Under the pieces are notes generated by a model. The model was not told the DNA's origin. It saw only the letters and a list, made by a program, of their open reading frames with translations, and did not search any database. Positions 49,278 to 60,334 of a stretch of DNA of 64,000 nt are shown piece after piece. Positions within the stretch are counted from its first letter, which is position 1. Every line of letters starts with the position of its first letter. The stretch lies in NCBI GenBank assembly GCA_022432975.1, contig CM039515.1, positions 16,959,488 to 17,023,487 on the forward strand. Direction: 5' to 3'. This stretch comes from Begonia masoniana. Lineage: Eukaryota > Streptophyta > Magnoliopsida > Cucurbitales > Begoniaceae. The translations under genes were made by a program, and so were the position numbers.

Positions 49278-49289
49278 GCTCTGATACCA
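49278..49289 (-). other. Primer binding site of element C
   Basis: TGGTATCAGAGC on the minus strand, next to the end of the 5' LTR; initiator Met-tRNA type. It is repeated in the downstream duplicate as a damaged copy near 53225-53238. Confidence 0.85.
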
Positions 49290-49294
49290 TAACT

Positions 49295-49485
49295 TGGAGC
49301 GACCCTTACCCGTACCCTTATTTTTCCATATTTTTTTTTCCCTAAGTAAATCCTATAACGTTAAAGGGGAAAGTTAAAACCATTTAAATCTATTTATATA
49401 AAAACTATAGAAAACAAATTATATTAAAACCATAAAACAATAAAACAATTAAAGCATTGGGGGCAAAAACGTCAAGGCCATGAAG
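49295..49485 (-). repeat. Remnant of the 5' LTR of element C
   Basis: Matches the last 190 bp of the 3' LTR (31253-31440), including GCATTGGGGGCAAAAACGTC. The terminal CA-containing end is altered (CTCCA instead of CTACA). 49486-49668, with a (CATG)n run at about 49508-49527, does not match the 3' LTR. Confidence 0.75.
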
Positions 49486-49668
49486 CAAGATAAAATAAAT
49501 AAGGAGCCATGCATGCATGCATGCATTTTGTCACGCTCAAAAGTAAGCATAGACAGAAACGTCGGATCAGACAACCCGATTCACGAAGAGAACCTGCTTG
49601 CTCAACCTGACATTTCTTCCTTAAAGTCCATGAAGATCTAATAAAACGATTAAGATCGAGTGTTTATC

Positions 49669-51034
49669 TGTAACGCTCCAAATTTAAAATCTCCAATTTA
49701 ATTTCTCCAATTTGAAACCCTTGTTTTAGAATCCCTAAAATTTTTCACAAATGGTTTTATCAAATTAAATTCGAGCATTAAAATCCTAATTTTATAATAT
49801 TTTGAAATTCTCTTTAAATGATAACTGAAACATTAAATGTGCGGAAGCTTTATTAAAATTAAATAACTTTGTCGGAAACTTGAAATAAATGCATAATTAA
49901 CACCATTAATAAAACTTTATTTAACAATAAAATTCAACATAATTTATCAAAACATGAAATGTATTCGAAAGACTGAAACACACTAATTCAACTCAAAAAT
50001 ATTTCAATCTTCTGCATGCTCATTTGCCTCCTGGAGGTTCTCAATCACAATTAATTCTTCCGTAGATAAAAACTCACCTATATCACAATAATACATAACA
50101 TGAGAAAAACTCAGTAATTGAGAATATGTGCAGTTGCAAAACATGTACTTTTACCGAATCCTGTTAATTGTTACATACTGGTTGAAAGTCAACATTCTTT
50201 TAAGACTTAACAATCTCATGACTTCGTCATCTTTTATTTTTATTTTTACTTTTACTTTTAACGTTCAAGTTCTTACTATCACGTAATTGTCGTCAATTCC
50301 ATCATTTTCATACACATGCAAATGCCCTACAAATTTTATCTTTTAAACTATTCTATATCAATGCCTAAACATAAGTGCTCATATATCAAATCGTGTAATA
50401 AAACAATTATAAAAAAAATAACAAAAATTTCTTGTGATTTAGGGTCGTAGCCAAAATGTTGGAAAATTTATATTTTCACTTATCTAGATTATGAGTGAGA
50501 GGGAAATAGGTATCGTTCCAAACCTCCAAATAATCTCCTGCCTAATTTATCGGGTATTAAATTCATACCTAAATAAATTTAAATTTCAGAATAATTTGGG
50601 CAGAATTTTCTTACGTGTGGTCTTAGGTCGAATCGGATCGAATTAAATCGATTTTAGCAACTCTCAGAAATTTCTACCTAAATAAATATTCAAATAATTT
50701 TTCACTTTAATAAATCAATTTCTCAAGAATTTAGGTAGAAATTCCTTGCCGTCTATTTTTGGATCGTTCGGGTTGATCGATCAAAAATTAAGGTCGGGTC
50801 AAAATTTGGTTGGACTAGTCTTGGTTTGGTTCGGATGAACAGTGTCGGTCAGGTTGGCTGGCCAGTTCGGTTCGGGCTGAACCAGTTTGGTCTGGGTTGA
50901 ACCAGTTTGGTTTGGGCTTTTAAAAGAACCAGTACAGTTTTAAAATTAAAACTGAACCGTTCTTCTTCTTCACGAGGGCAGAGAACAAAAAGAGAGTTTC
51001 TCTCCTTGCGATGTCGAACGGCAAACACACAGAG

Positions 51035-51066
<32 letters not shown>

Positions 51067-51404
51067 CTCAAAGGCTGAGAGAAAGAGCGAGACCGAGAGG
51101 TCATCGGAGGTTTGTTGCTCGGAAGTGTTCGCTAGAGGAACGCTTGGCCGAGGGGATTTTTATCGGAAACTTTGGTGGTCGGAGGTAAGTTTTTTAGTTT
51201 TCAGAACGAGAGAGAGATTTGGTTTTGGTGTGATTTCTCACTTACCGAGCTACCCAATTTATAGAGGAAGCTCCTCCACTGGAAGACGTCTCTTCCTTCG
51301 TAAATTTCATCGGCTAATGAGTTTTGTCAATTTTGTTCGGCCGGAAGAAATTTTTTTCTTCTTTTTTGTCAAAAACATCTGCTGCACATTTTTGATGTGT
51401 TATA
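49669..51404 (-). repeat. 3' LTR of gypsy element D (copy 1)
   Basis: On the minus strand it starts TATAACAC (probably a decayed TGTAACAC) after a polypurine-like AAGGAAGATAGA and ends GGAGCGTTACA; about 1,736 bp. It contains an (AG)n run near 51045-51065. No match to the A/C or B LTR families beyond the generic TGTAAC...GTTACA ends. Confidence 0.75.
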
Positions 51405-51926
51405 ATCTATCTTCCTTAAAGAATTTTGTCCTTGAAATTTAAAAAATCACCTGAAAAGTTCAGGATAGATCTTTTTCATTTCTCTTCTTTTTCCCAAGTG
51501 CCTCCTCAACGTTTTGATTCTTCCATAGAACTCTTACAAGTGAGATCTTCTTATTATTTAGCTTCCTTTCTTCTAATTCCAGAATTTTATCGGTCTCTAT
51601 TCTTAAGATAAGTTCGGGTTGAACACAAATTCTTCAGATCTCATTGGTAAAAACATGCGAAGGATCTGGAACATACTTCTTTAACATGGATATATAAAAT
51701 ACGTTGTGCACACTGCTTGAATAAATCTGGCAATTTCAACTGATAAGCGACTTCCTACTCTTTTTGATATTTCAAATGGGCCTATAATCTTGGGCTCAAC
51801 TTTCATTTCTTTCCAAAAACGAATTACTCCCTTTATTGGCGAGATGTTGCAAGAAACTTGATCCCCTACTATAAACTCTAACTTTTCTTCTTCTCTGACA
51901 CGTAGCTTTCTGTCTACATGAGCCGT
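51405..51926 (-). pseudogene. Integrase C-terminal fragment of element D (copy 1)
   Basis: Encodes broken pieces of the gypsy integrase tail (GPFEISKRVGEVAYQLKLP, VHNVFYISMLKKYVPDPSHV) in several frames. Upstream pol is missing because the LTR of element E begins at 51927. Confidence 0.8.
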
Positions 51927-52698
51927 TGATAACTCTTAAATTAGAGTTATTTATACTCCTTTAATTAATATAACTTGTATGATTTGAGTGAATGTAAAAA
52001 GAATGGGTGAATTTATTGAAATTGCTAGCAGGATGCTGCAGCATCAAAAGATTGTTAAATTTAATGTATTTCATTTATATTCTCGGAAAAACAAGCAGAT
52101 TTGTATCACTACTTCAAAATTTATATTTTTTATTTAAATGCAGATTTATTAGCGGGAAAATACAAAAAGGGAAGATTGGCGTTTTAATAGAAAAGCAATT
52201 AAAAGGATGAAGATTATGAGAGAGGAGAAAATAAATCACTAAAGGAGATTATTTTTACCAAAAATAATCGACGGAAATCATGGGAAAGAAAGGAATTTGG
52301 CTGCTGAATTACGGAGTGAAGAGTGGGGACTTAAAAAGAGAGATCTGGAGGAAGAAAAGAGGACACACTCGCACGCAGAACGAGGAGGATAAGAATTAAT
52401 TGGAAAGAAAGGATTTTTTAGCTGCTGGACGTCACCACAATTTTGCTTCTTTACTTTTCATTTTTGTGTTTCTGTGGCTGAATACTTTTATTAGTTTTCT
52501 ATTATCATAATTTAGGCTAAACCTTTTAATCTTGGTTAGGAGAGAAAATACCCATTACATGTTTTTATTTTGATCTATGAATGTTACGTATTTTTCCCGA
52601 AACAATTCTCATGATTTTTCGTTGCATAATTTTGAATTGGTCGATAAGCAGATCGATGTCACATGTTCCTTTGATCGATAGGTTATAAATAGAAATTG
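51927..52698 (+). repeat. Truncated 5' LTR of element E (copy 1)
   Basis: Starts TGATAACTCTTAAATTAG and matches 55867-56651, then stops at the duplication junction. Confidence 0.75.
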
Positions 52699-53607
52699 CC
52701 CACCAAAATGGGCATTACAGCGCTAAGTGGTAGCTAACCAAGAAACTTCTCTCCATCCTCAATGCTTGCATAGGCAGCATGTTCCTCCATGGTTCGAATC
52801 CACTCTATAGCTGAAAAAGGGATCATGTAGTTAGGTAGGACGTCCGTTGAACAACAGGTCGGTGGAGTCTCTGCAATCTCTCCATCCTGATTACACGGGG
52901 TCACTGTCTCCCCGGGCTCTAGCACATTCACGGTCGATTAAGGTGCCTAACTGTTGGGACTGTCTCTCCATTTGTTGGGCTTGTCGTCAATGTGTTGGGA
53001 CTGTTGGGCAATTTGGGATAAATCTTTTAAAGTGGTACATCGTAGCATCTCTATCATCACGGTCATTTCACGACGCACCACCATATTTCATACCCTATTA
53101 AAGGTAACAAGCAAATAACCTCTAAGAAACTGAAATAAAGAAAAATCTAAACATACTTCAGTTGAGGAAGGATGTACGCGTAGTGGCTGAAGTTGAGCAG
53201 TCTACAGAACGTTTAAAACCGGGGGCTCTAATACCATAACTTGGAGGACCCTACCCGTACCCTTATTTTCCATATTTTTTTTTTCCCTAAGTAAATCCTA
53301 TCACGTTAAAGGGGAAAGTTAAAACCATTTAAATTATTTATATAAAAACTATAGAAAACAAATTATATTAAAACCATAAACCATTAAAACAATTAAAGCA
53401 TTGGGGGCAAAAACGTCAAGGCCATGAAGCAAGATAAAATAATAAGGAGCCATGCATGCATGCATGCATTTTGTCACGCTCAAAAGTAAGCATAGACAGA
53501 AACGTCGGATCAGACAACCGATTCACGAAGAGAACCTGCTTGCTCAACCTGACATTTCTTCCTTAAAGTCCATGAAGATCTAATAAACGATTAAGATCGA
53601 GGTTTAT

Positions 53608-54965
53608 CGTAACGCTCCAAATTTAAAATCTCCAATTTAATTTCTCAATTTGAAACCCTTGTTTTAGAATCCCCTACAAATTTTTCACAACTGGTTTTAT
53701 CAAATTAAATTCGAGCATAAAATCCTAATTTTATAATATTTTGAAATTCTCTTTAAATGATAACTGAAACATTAAATGTGCGGAAGTTTATTAAATTAAA
53801 TAACTTGTCGGAAACTTGAAATAAATGCATAATTAACACCCTTAATAAAATTATTTAACAATAAAATTCAACATATTTATCAAAACATGAAATGTATTCG
53901 AAAGACTGAAACACACTAATTCAACTCAAAATATTTCAATCTTCTGCATGCTCATTTGCCTCCTGGAGTTCTCAATCACAATTAATTCTTCCGTAGATAA
54001 AAACTCACCTATATCACAATAATACATAACATGAGGAAAACTCAGTAATGAGAATATGTGCAGTTGCAAAACATGTACTTTTACCGAATCCTGTTAATTG
54101 TTACATTACTGGTTGAAAGGTCAACATTCTTTTAAGACTAACAAGCTCATGACTGTCGTCATCTTTTATTTTATTTTTACTTTTACTTTTAACGTTCAAG
54201 TTCTTACTATCACGTAATTGTCGTCAATTCCATCATTTTTCATACACATGCAAATGCCCTACAAATTTATCTTTTAAACTATTCTATATCAATGCCTAAA
54301 CATAAGTGCTATATATCAAAATTGTGTAATAAAACAATTATAAAAAAATAACAAAATTTCTTGTGATTTAGGGTCGTAGCCCAAAATGTTGGAAAATTAT
54401 ATTTTCACTTATCTAGATATGACGTGAGAGGGAAATAGGTATCGTTCCAACCTCCAAATAATCTCTGCCTAATCTATGGGTATTAAATTCATACCTAAAT
54501 AAATTTAAATTTCAGAATAATTTGGGCAGAATTTTCTTACGTGTGGTCTTAGGTCGAATCGGATCGAATTAAATCGATTTTAGCAACTCTCAGAAATTTT
54601 CTACCTAAATAAAATATTCAAATAAATTTTTCACTTTAATAAATCAATTTCTCAAGAATTTAGGTAGAAATTCCTTGCCGGTCTATTTTTGGATCGTTTC
54701 GGGTTGATCGATTCAAAATTAAGGTCGGGTCAAAATTTGGTTGGACTAGTCTTGGTTTGGTTCGGATGAACAGTGTCGGTCAGGTTGGCTGGCCAGTTCG
54801 GTTCGGGCTGAACCAGTTTGGTCTGGGTTGAACCAGTTTGGTTTGGGCTTTTAAAAGAACCAGTACAGTTTTAAAATTAAAACTGAACCGTTCTTCTTCT
54901 TCACGAGGGCAGAGAACAAAAAGAGAGTTTCTCTCCTTGCGATGTCGAACGGCAAACACACAGAG

Positions 54966-54997
<32 letters not shown>

Positions 54998-55337
54998 CTC
55001 AAAGGGCTGAGAGAAAGAGCGAGACCGAGAGGTCATCGGAGGTTTGTTGCTCGGAAGTGTTCGCTAGAGGAACGCTTGGCCGAGGGGATTTTTATCGGAA
55101 ACTTTGGTGGTCGGAGGTAAGTTTTTTAGTTTTCAGAACGAGAGAGAGATTTGGTTTTGGTGTGATTTCTCACTTACCGAGCTACCCAATTTATAGAGGA
55201 AGCTCCTCCACTGGAAGACGTCTCTTCCTTCGTAAATTTCATCGGCTAATGAGTTTTTGTCAATTTTGTTCGGCCGGAAGAAATTTTTTTCTTCTTTTTT
55301 GTCAAAAACATCTGCTGCACATTTTTGATGTGTTATA
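53608..55337 (-). repeat. 3' LTR of element D (copy 2)
   Basis: Second copy of 49669-51404, with scattered single-base indels. The terminal TGTAACG reads CGTAACG here. Confidence 0.75.
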
Positions 55338-55866
55338 ATCTATCTTCCTTAAAGAAATTTTGTCCTTGAAATTTAAAAAATCACCTGAAAAGTTCAGGAT
55401 AGATCTTTTTCATTTCTTCTTCTTTTTCCCAAGTTGCCTCCTCAACGTTTTGATTCTTCCATAGAACTCTTACAAGTGAGATCTTCTTATTATTTAGCTT
55501 CCTTTCTTCTAATTCCAGAATTTTTATCGGTCTCTATTCTTAAGATAAGTTCGGGTTGAACACAAATTCTTCAGATCTCATTGGTAAAACATGCGAAGGA
55601 TCTGGAACATACTTCTTTAACATGGATATATAAAATACGTTGTGCACATGCTTGAATAAATCTGGCAATTTCAACTGATAAGCGACTTCTCCTACTCTTT
55701 TTGATATTTCAAATGGGCCTATAAATCTTGGGCTCAACTTTCATTTCTTTCCAAAACGCATTACTCCCTTTATTGGCGAGATTTTCAAGAAAACTTGATC
55801 CCCTACTATAAACTCTAACTTTCTTCTTCTCTGATCAGCGTAGCTTTTCTGTCTACTATGAGCCGT
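55338..55866 (-). pseudogene. Integrase C-terminal fragment of element D (copy 2)
   Basis: The frame is more intact here (55737-55540 open: SPRFIGPFEISKRVGEVAYQ, then VPDPSHVLPMRSEE), with a stop at the equivalent of codon KWK upstream. The fragment ends at the E LTR. Confidence 0.82.
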
Positions 55867-57151
55867 TGATAACTCTTAAATTAGAGTTATTTTATACTCC
55901 TTTTAATTAATATAACTTGTATGATTTGAGTGAATGTAAAAAGAAATTGGTGAAATTTATTGAAATTGCTACAGGATGCTGCAGCATCAAAAGATTGGTT
56001 AAATTTAATGTATTTCATTTATATTCTCGGAAAAACAAGCAGATTTGTATCACTAATTCAAATTTATATATTTTTTATTTAAATGCAGATTTATTAGCGG
56101 GAAAATACAAAAAGGGAAGATTGGCGTTTTAATAGAAAAGCAAATTAAAAGGATGAAGATTATGAAGAGAGAGAAAATAAAATCACTAAAGGAGATTATT
56201 TTTACCAAAAATAATCGACGGAAATCATGGAAAGAAAAGGAGATTTGGCTGCTGAATTACGGAGTGAAGAGGGGGACTTAAAAAGAAGAGATCTGGAGGA
56301 AGAAAAGAGGACACACTACGCACGCAGAACGAGAGGATAAGAATTAATTGGAAAGAAAAGGATTTTTTAGCTGCTGGACGTCAACCACAATTTTGCTTCT
56401 TTTACTTTTCATTTTTGTGTTTCTGTGGCTGAATACTTTTATTAGTTTTCTATTATCATAATTTTAGGCTAAACCTTTTTAATCTTGGTTAGGAGAGAAA
56501 ATACCCATTACATGTTTTTATTTTGATCTATGAATGTTACGTATTTTTCACCGAACAATTTCTCATGATTTTTGTTGCATAATTTGAATTGTGTCGATAA
56601 GCAGATTCGATGTCACATGTTCCTATTGTATCGATAGGTAAATAGAAATTGTAAGATGCATGAGTAATTAAATAAATAAAATTTGTTGCAAAGTCGCTAA
56701 CATTAATTTATTTGGCGTTAAGAATAGGAATACAAAGAAATTTCAGATTAAGTTTTTGCCTTTTCAAAGCTAAAAAGAAAATTCTGAAACAGATTTATCT
56801 AGGCAATTTGATAGAACCCTAGAAATATTATGAATTCTTATTGTTCTGTGATAAATGTTGTAGCATTCCCGTAGCACAGTAGTAAAATAGATGTAATGAG
56901 GAAATCAACCCTAACCAAGACTTATACCATATTTATCTTTCTAATTCATTTCAATTTGATTCTTTATTAATTCTGAGTAATTTTATTTTATTATTCTTTG
57001 CCACTCATCTATTTTCATTATTCTCATTTTTATTTTTATAGAATTTTATAGCAAATTAAATTTAGTTAAGAATATCTTCGTGGGATCGACTTTTACTTAC
57101 TTTATTACTTCGTTAGCGACACGTGCACTTGCGTTAGGGTGTATAAAATCA
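55867..57151 (+). repeat. 5' LTR of element E
   Basis: About 1,285 bp, starting TGATAACTCTTAAATTAG and ending TGTATAAAATCA, ten bases before the PBS. Its first 785 bp are duplicated at 51927-52698. Confidence 0.75.
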
Positions 57152-57163
57152 CCAATAAGTTTT

Positions 57164-57179
57164 TGCTGCCGTTGCCGGA
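57164..57179 (+). other. Primer binding site of element E (tRNA-Asp type, mutated)
   Basis: TGCTGCCGTTGCCGGA, two or three changes from the TGGCGCCGTTGCCGGG complement of tRNA-Asp that Athila/Tat elements use. Confidence 0.75.
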
Positions 57180-57248
57180 GATATTTCTTAATTGTGTTAT
57201 TTTGCTATAACTATTTTATTTTATTTTATTGTATTCTTTGTTTCCAGG

Positions 57249-58340
57249 AATCCTTGCTTGATGCCAGATGAGAAAAACCAGGATCTTGTACCAATAGATC
57301 CAGAAATCGAATGAACATTTCAAGCGAGAAGAAGACAGCAACAACAACCTTTTATTGGAAGAGATAATATGGCTAATCTAGAGGAAGAAATGAACAATGC
57401 CGAACATATTATTGATGATAGAGACAGACCTATTCAAGATTTTGCCATCACCACGCTTGATGATTTAAATCCTGGTATCGTGAGACCAGATCTTCGTGCT
57501 ATCAGATTCGAGCTTAAACCTGTTATGTTCCAGATGCTTCAAACAGTTGGGCAATTCAGTGGAGTGGTCACCGACAACCCACATCGTCATCTCAAGGTTT
57601 TTGGAGAAGTGAGCGACTCTTTTAACTTTCTTGGAGTTTCTGCTGAAGTATTGAGGCTCAAGCTTTTCCCATACTCTTTAAGAGACAGAGCAAGAGACTG
57701 GTTGAATAGCATCCCATCAGACACCATTACTACGTGGGGAGATCTCACCAAGAAGTTTATTATGAAATATCATCCACCAATGAGGAATGCAAGAATGAGG
57801 AATAAAATCACCAGCTTTCAACCGAAGGATAGCGAGTCACTGTACGAAGCTTGGGACAGATTCAAAGAACTATTGAGGCAATGTCCTAATCATGGGATAC
57901 CACACTGGATTCAGCTGGAGACATTTTATAATGGACTGAACGGTCAGAAAAGATCAATTATTGATGCTGCAGCAAACGAAACACTTCTTTCTAAGTCCTT
58001 CAATGAAGCCTATGATTTGCTGGAGAGGATGGTAGTGAACAGCTATCAGTGGCCTTCAGACAGAAACCACTCTATTAGGCGTGCATCTGGGGTTTATGAT
58101 TTAGATGAAGTTGCTGCTTTAAATGCAAAGATTGCTATGCTGAAAAATGCAATCAAGGCAATGAACAAACCACCAAAGACGTCAACAAGGGAGGTTTCCT
58201 GCATTTATTGTAGAGAGAATCACGATGACAACTCATGCCCCACTAACCCAGAATCTGCAAATTATGTGGGATATAATAGAAACAATAACCCTTACTCGCA
58301 GACCTACAATCCTAGCTGGAAACAACATCTAAATTTTTAA
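57249..58340 (+). pseudogene. Athila-type gag
   Basis: The open part is 57369-58340 (323 residues): capsid-like GEVSDSFNFLGVSAEVLRLK, FPYSLRDRARDWLNS, TTWGDLTKKFIMKYHPP, MRNKITSFQPKDSESLYEAW and a zinc-knuckle-like CIYCRENHDDNSCP. An in-frame TGA at 57312-57314 separates it from a longer N-terminal reading (CGA to TGA fits the conserved Arg). A TAA at 58338-58340 ends it. The sequence downstream is fragmented. Confidence 0.85.
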
Positions 58341-58538
58341 TGGAATTCGTAGCAGCAGAATGCTACAGCACCAAACAGATCTGCAAAAAACTACAAGCAA
58401 GGTTTCTCACAGCCAACTCATACTTCAATGCATCAAGAACAATCAGAAAGCTTCGCCAGAGAATATGCTGCTAAGATAGACGTGATCTTACAGAACTTGG
58501 CCGCATCAATGAAGAATACGGAGACACAAATGGGATAG

Positions 58539-60334
58539 TTGGCTCAATCTTTAAGCACAAGGACTACAGGGCAACTACCAAGTGACACGGAAGTTCCACA
58601 GAGACTAGGAAAAGAGCATTGCAAAGCCATAGTATTGAGGAATGGAAGAGAACTAGAAATTCCAGAGAAGCAACAGAAAGCAGAGGATTCAAGGAATCAA
58701 AACAAGGTGGCTGAACAAGAAGAATCAGACAAAACAGACAAAAAACAATCCATCGACTGATGCTGCAGCATCACCACAGCAACAGCAGGATGAGTTAAGA
58801 ATCCAGAAGCAACCACCACCATTTCCTCAGAGACTACAGAAACACAACTAGGACAAGCAGTTTAAAAATTCCTAGATGTCTTAAAACAGCTACACATTAA
58901 TGTCCCATTGGTGGAAGCTCTTGAACAAATGCCAAATTATACGAAATTCATAAAAGATATTTTATAAAAAAAAAAAAGAAGGTTGGGAGAATATGAGATG
59001 GTAACCATGACTGAAGAGACGAGCTACATCCTGCAGAATAAGATCCTACAAAAATTGAAAGATCCTGGCAGTTTCACCATTCCATGTACGATTGACAACA
59101 ATTACTTAGGAAAAGCTCTATGCGACTTAGGAGCAAGTATTAACCTGATGCCCATGTAGATTTTCAAGAAACTGGGAATTGGAGAAGTTCGACCCACAAC
59201 TGTAACTTTGTAACTTGCTGATCGCTCGCTGACTCATCCTCAAGGGAAGATAGAAGACGTGCTCGTAAAGGTTGACAAGTTCATTTTTCCAGCAGACTTT
59301 ATTATACTGGACTATGAAGCAGATCGTGAGGTACCTATCATCTTAGGAAGACCATTCTTAGCCACTAGAAGAACCTTGGTTGACGTGAAAAAAGGTGAAC
59401 TCACTATGAGAGTAAATGATCAACAGGTCAACTTCAATGTTTTGAAGGCCATGAAGTGTCCTTATGATGAAGAAGATTATTTTAGTATATCAGAAGAAAT
59501 AAAGGCAGAAGAAACAAAACAACTTTGCCACAACTATAGAAAGTAGTTTGAGGCACTAATCAGAACAGAAGATAGCCTAGACATTCTTCAGCTATCGAGT
59601 GAAGAGACACCGACGTTAGAACTTAAATAACTACCATCTCACCTCAAATATGCGTTCTTAGGACTTAAAGATACACTTCCTGTTGTTATTTCAGCAGCTT
59701 TATCAACCACACAAGAGCAAGAATTATTACATGTTCTGAAAAGCCATAAACAGGCTCTCGCATGGACAGTAAAGGATATAAAGAGGATTAGTCCTAGTAT
59801 TAGCATGCATAAAATACTATTAGAAGAGGGCTATAGTACATCGTTAGAGCAACAGAGAAGGCTAAATCCAGTGATGAAAGAAGTGGTGAAAAAGGAGATT
59901 CTTAAGTGGTTAGATGCTGACATCATTTACCCTATTTCAGACAGCTCTTGGATTAGCCCAGTCTAATGCGTTCCATAGAAAGGAGGAACAACTGTTATAG
60001 CCAATGAAAAAAATGAATTAATTCCAACAAGGACTGTAATAGGATGGAGGATCTGCATGGACTACAAAAGACTAAATAAGGTCACACGTAAAGATCATTT
60101 CCCTATGCCTTTTATCGATTAAATGTTGGACAGGTTGGTAGGCAAGAAATTCTACTGTTTTCTAGATGGCTATTCTGAGTATAATCATATCACAATTGCT
60201 CCCAAAGATCAGAAGAAAACAACCTTCACGTGTCCTTATGGAACATTCGCTTTTAGGAGGATGCCATTCAGGTTGTGTAATGCTCCAGCAACGTTCCAGC
60301 GCTGCATGATGGCCATCTTTTCAGACATGGTTGA
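58539..60334 (+). pseudogene. Athila pol: protease and reverse transcriptase 5' half (broken)
   Basis: Protease has LCDLGASINLMP (catalytic Asp codon 59124-59126) followed by a TAG at 59157, then [22 protein letters not shown] begins about 59880 (ADIIYPISDSSWISPV, RICMDYKRLNK, FPMPFID, then stop, TFTCPYGTFAFRRMPF, LCNAPATFQRCMMAIF). Stops are at several places. RT is cut at 60334 by solo LTR G, just before the catalytic FMDD box. Confidence 0.85.

Larger units (their letters stand above)
31253..49668 (-). mobile_element. Ty3/gypsy element C (chromovirus-like), host of nested insertions
   Basis: Minus strand, 5' to 3': 5' LTR remnant (49295 upward), PBS 49278-49289, gag, protease, RT, RNase H, integrase (to 44661), 3' LTR 44621-31253. 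The LTR starts TGTAATACCCGG and ends GGTCGCTACA. The 3' LTR contains solo LTR F2 (32150-33699) and complete element B (34490-43731); without them and their TSD copies it is about 2.57 kb. The two LTRs agree only over about 190 bp (31253-31440 against 49295-49485). Beyond 49485 the 5' side is unrelated, up to the start of element D's LTR at 49669. The coding region has several stops. Confidence 0.85.
48758..52698. repeat. 3.94-kb block, copy 1 of a tandem duplication
   Basis: Runs from CCCACCAAAATC in gag of element C to AAATAGAAATTG within the LTR of element E. Copy 2 begins immediately at 52699. The block crosses three different transposons. See the copy 2 entry and the finding on a possible assembly duplication. 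Confidence 0.9.
52699..56651. repeat. 3.95-kb block, copy 2 of the tandem duplication
   Basis: Follows copy 1 collinearly over its whole length. The copies differ mostly by one-base insertions or deletions, many in short homopolymers. For example, copy 2 lacks single bases in GAGCGACCCTTACCC and copy 1 lacks bases in TTCTTCTTTTTCCC. After 56651 the sequence continues into the rest of the E LTR, which copy 1 lacks. Confidence 0.9.
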
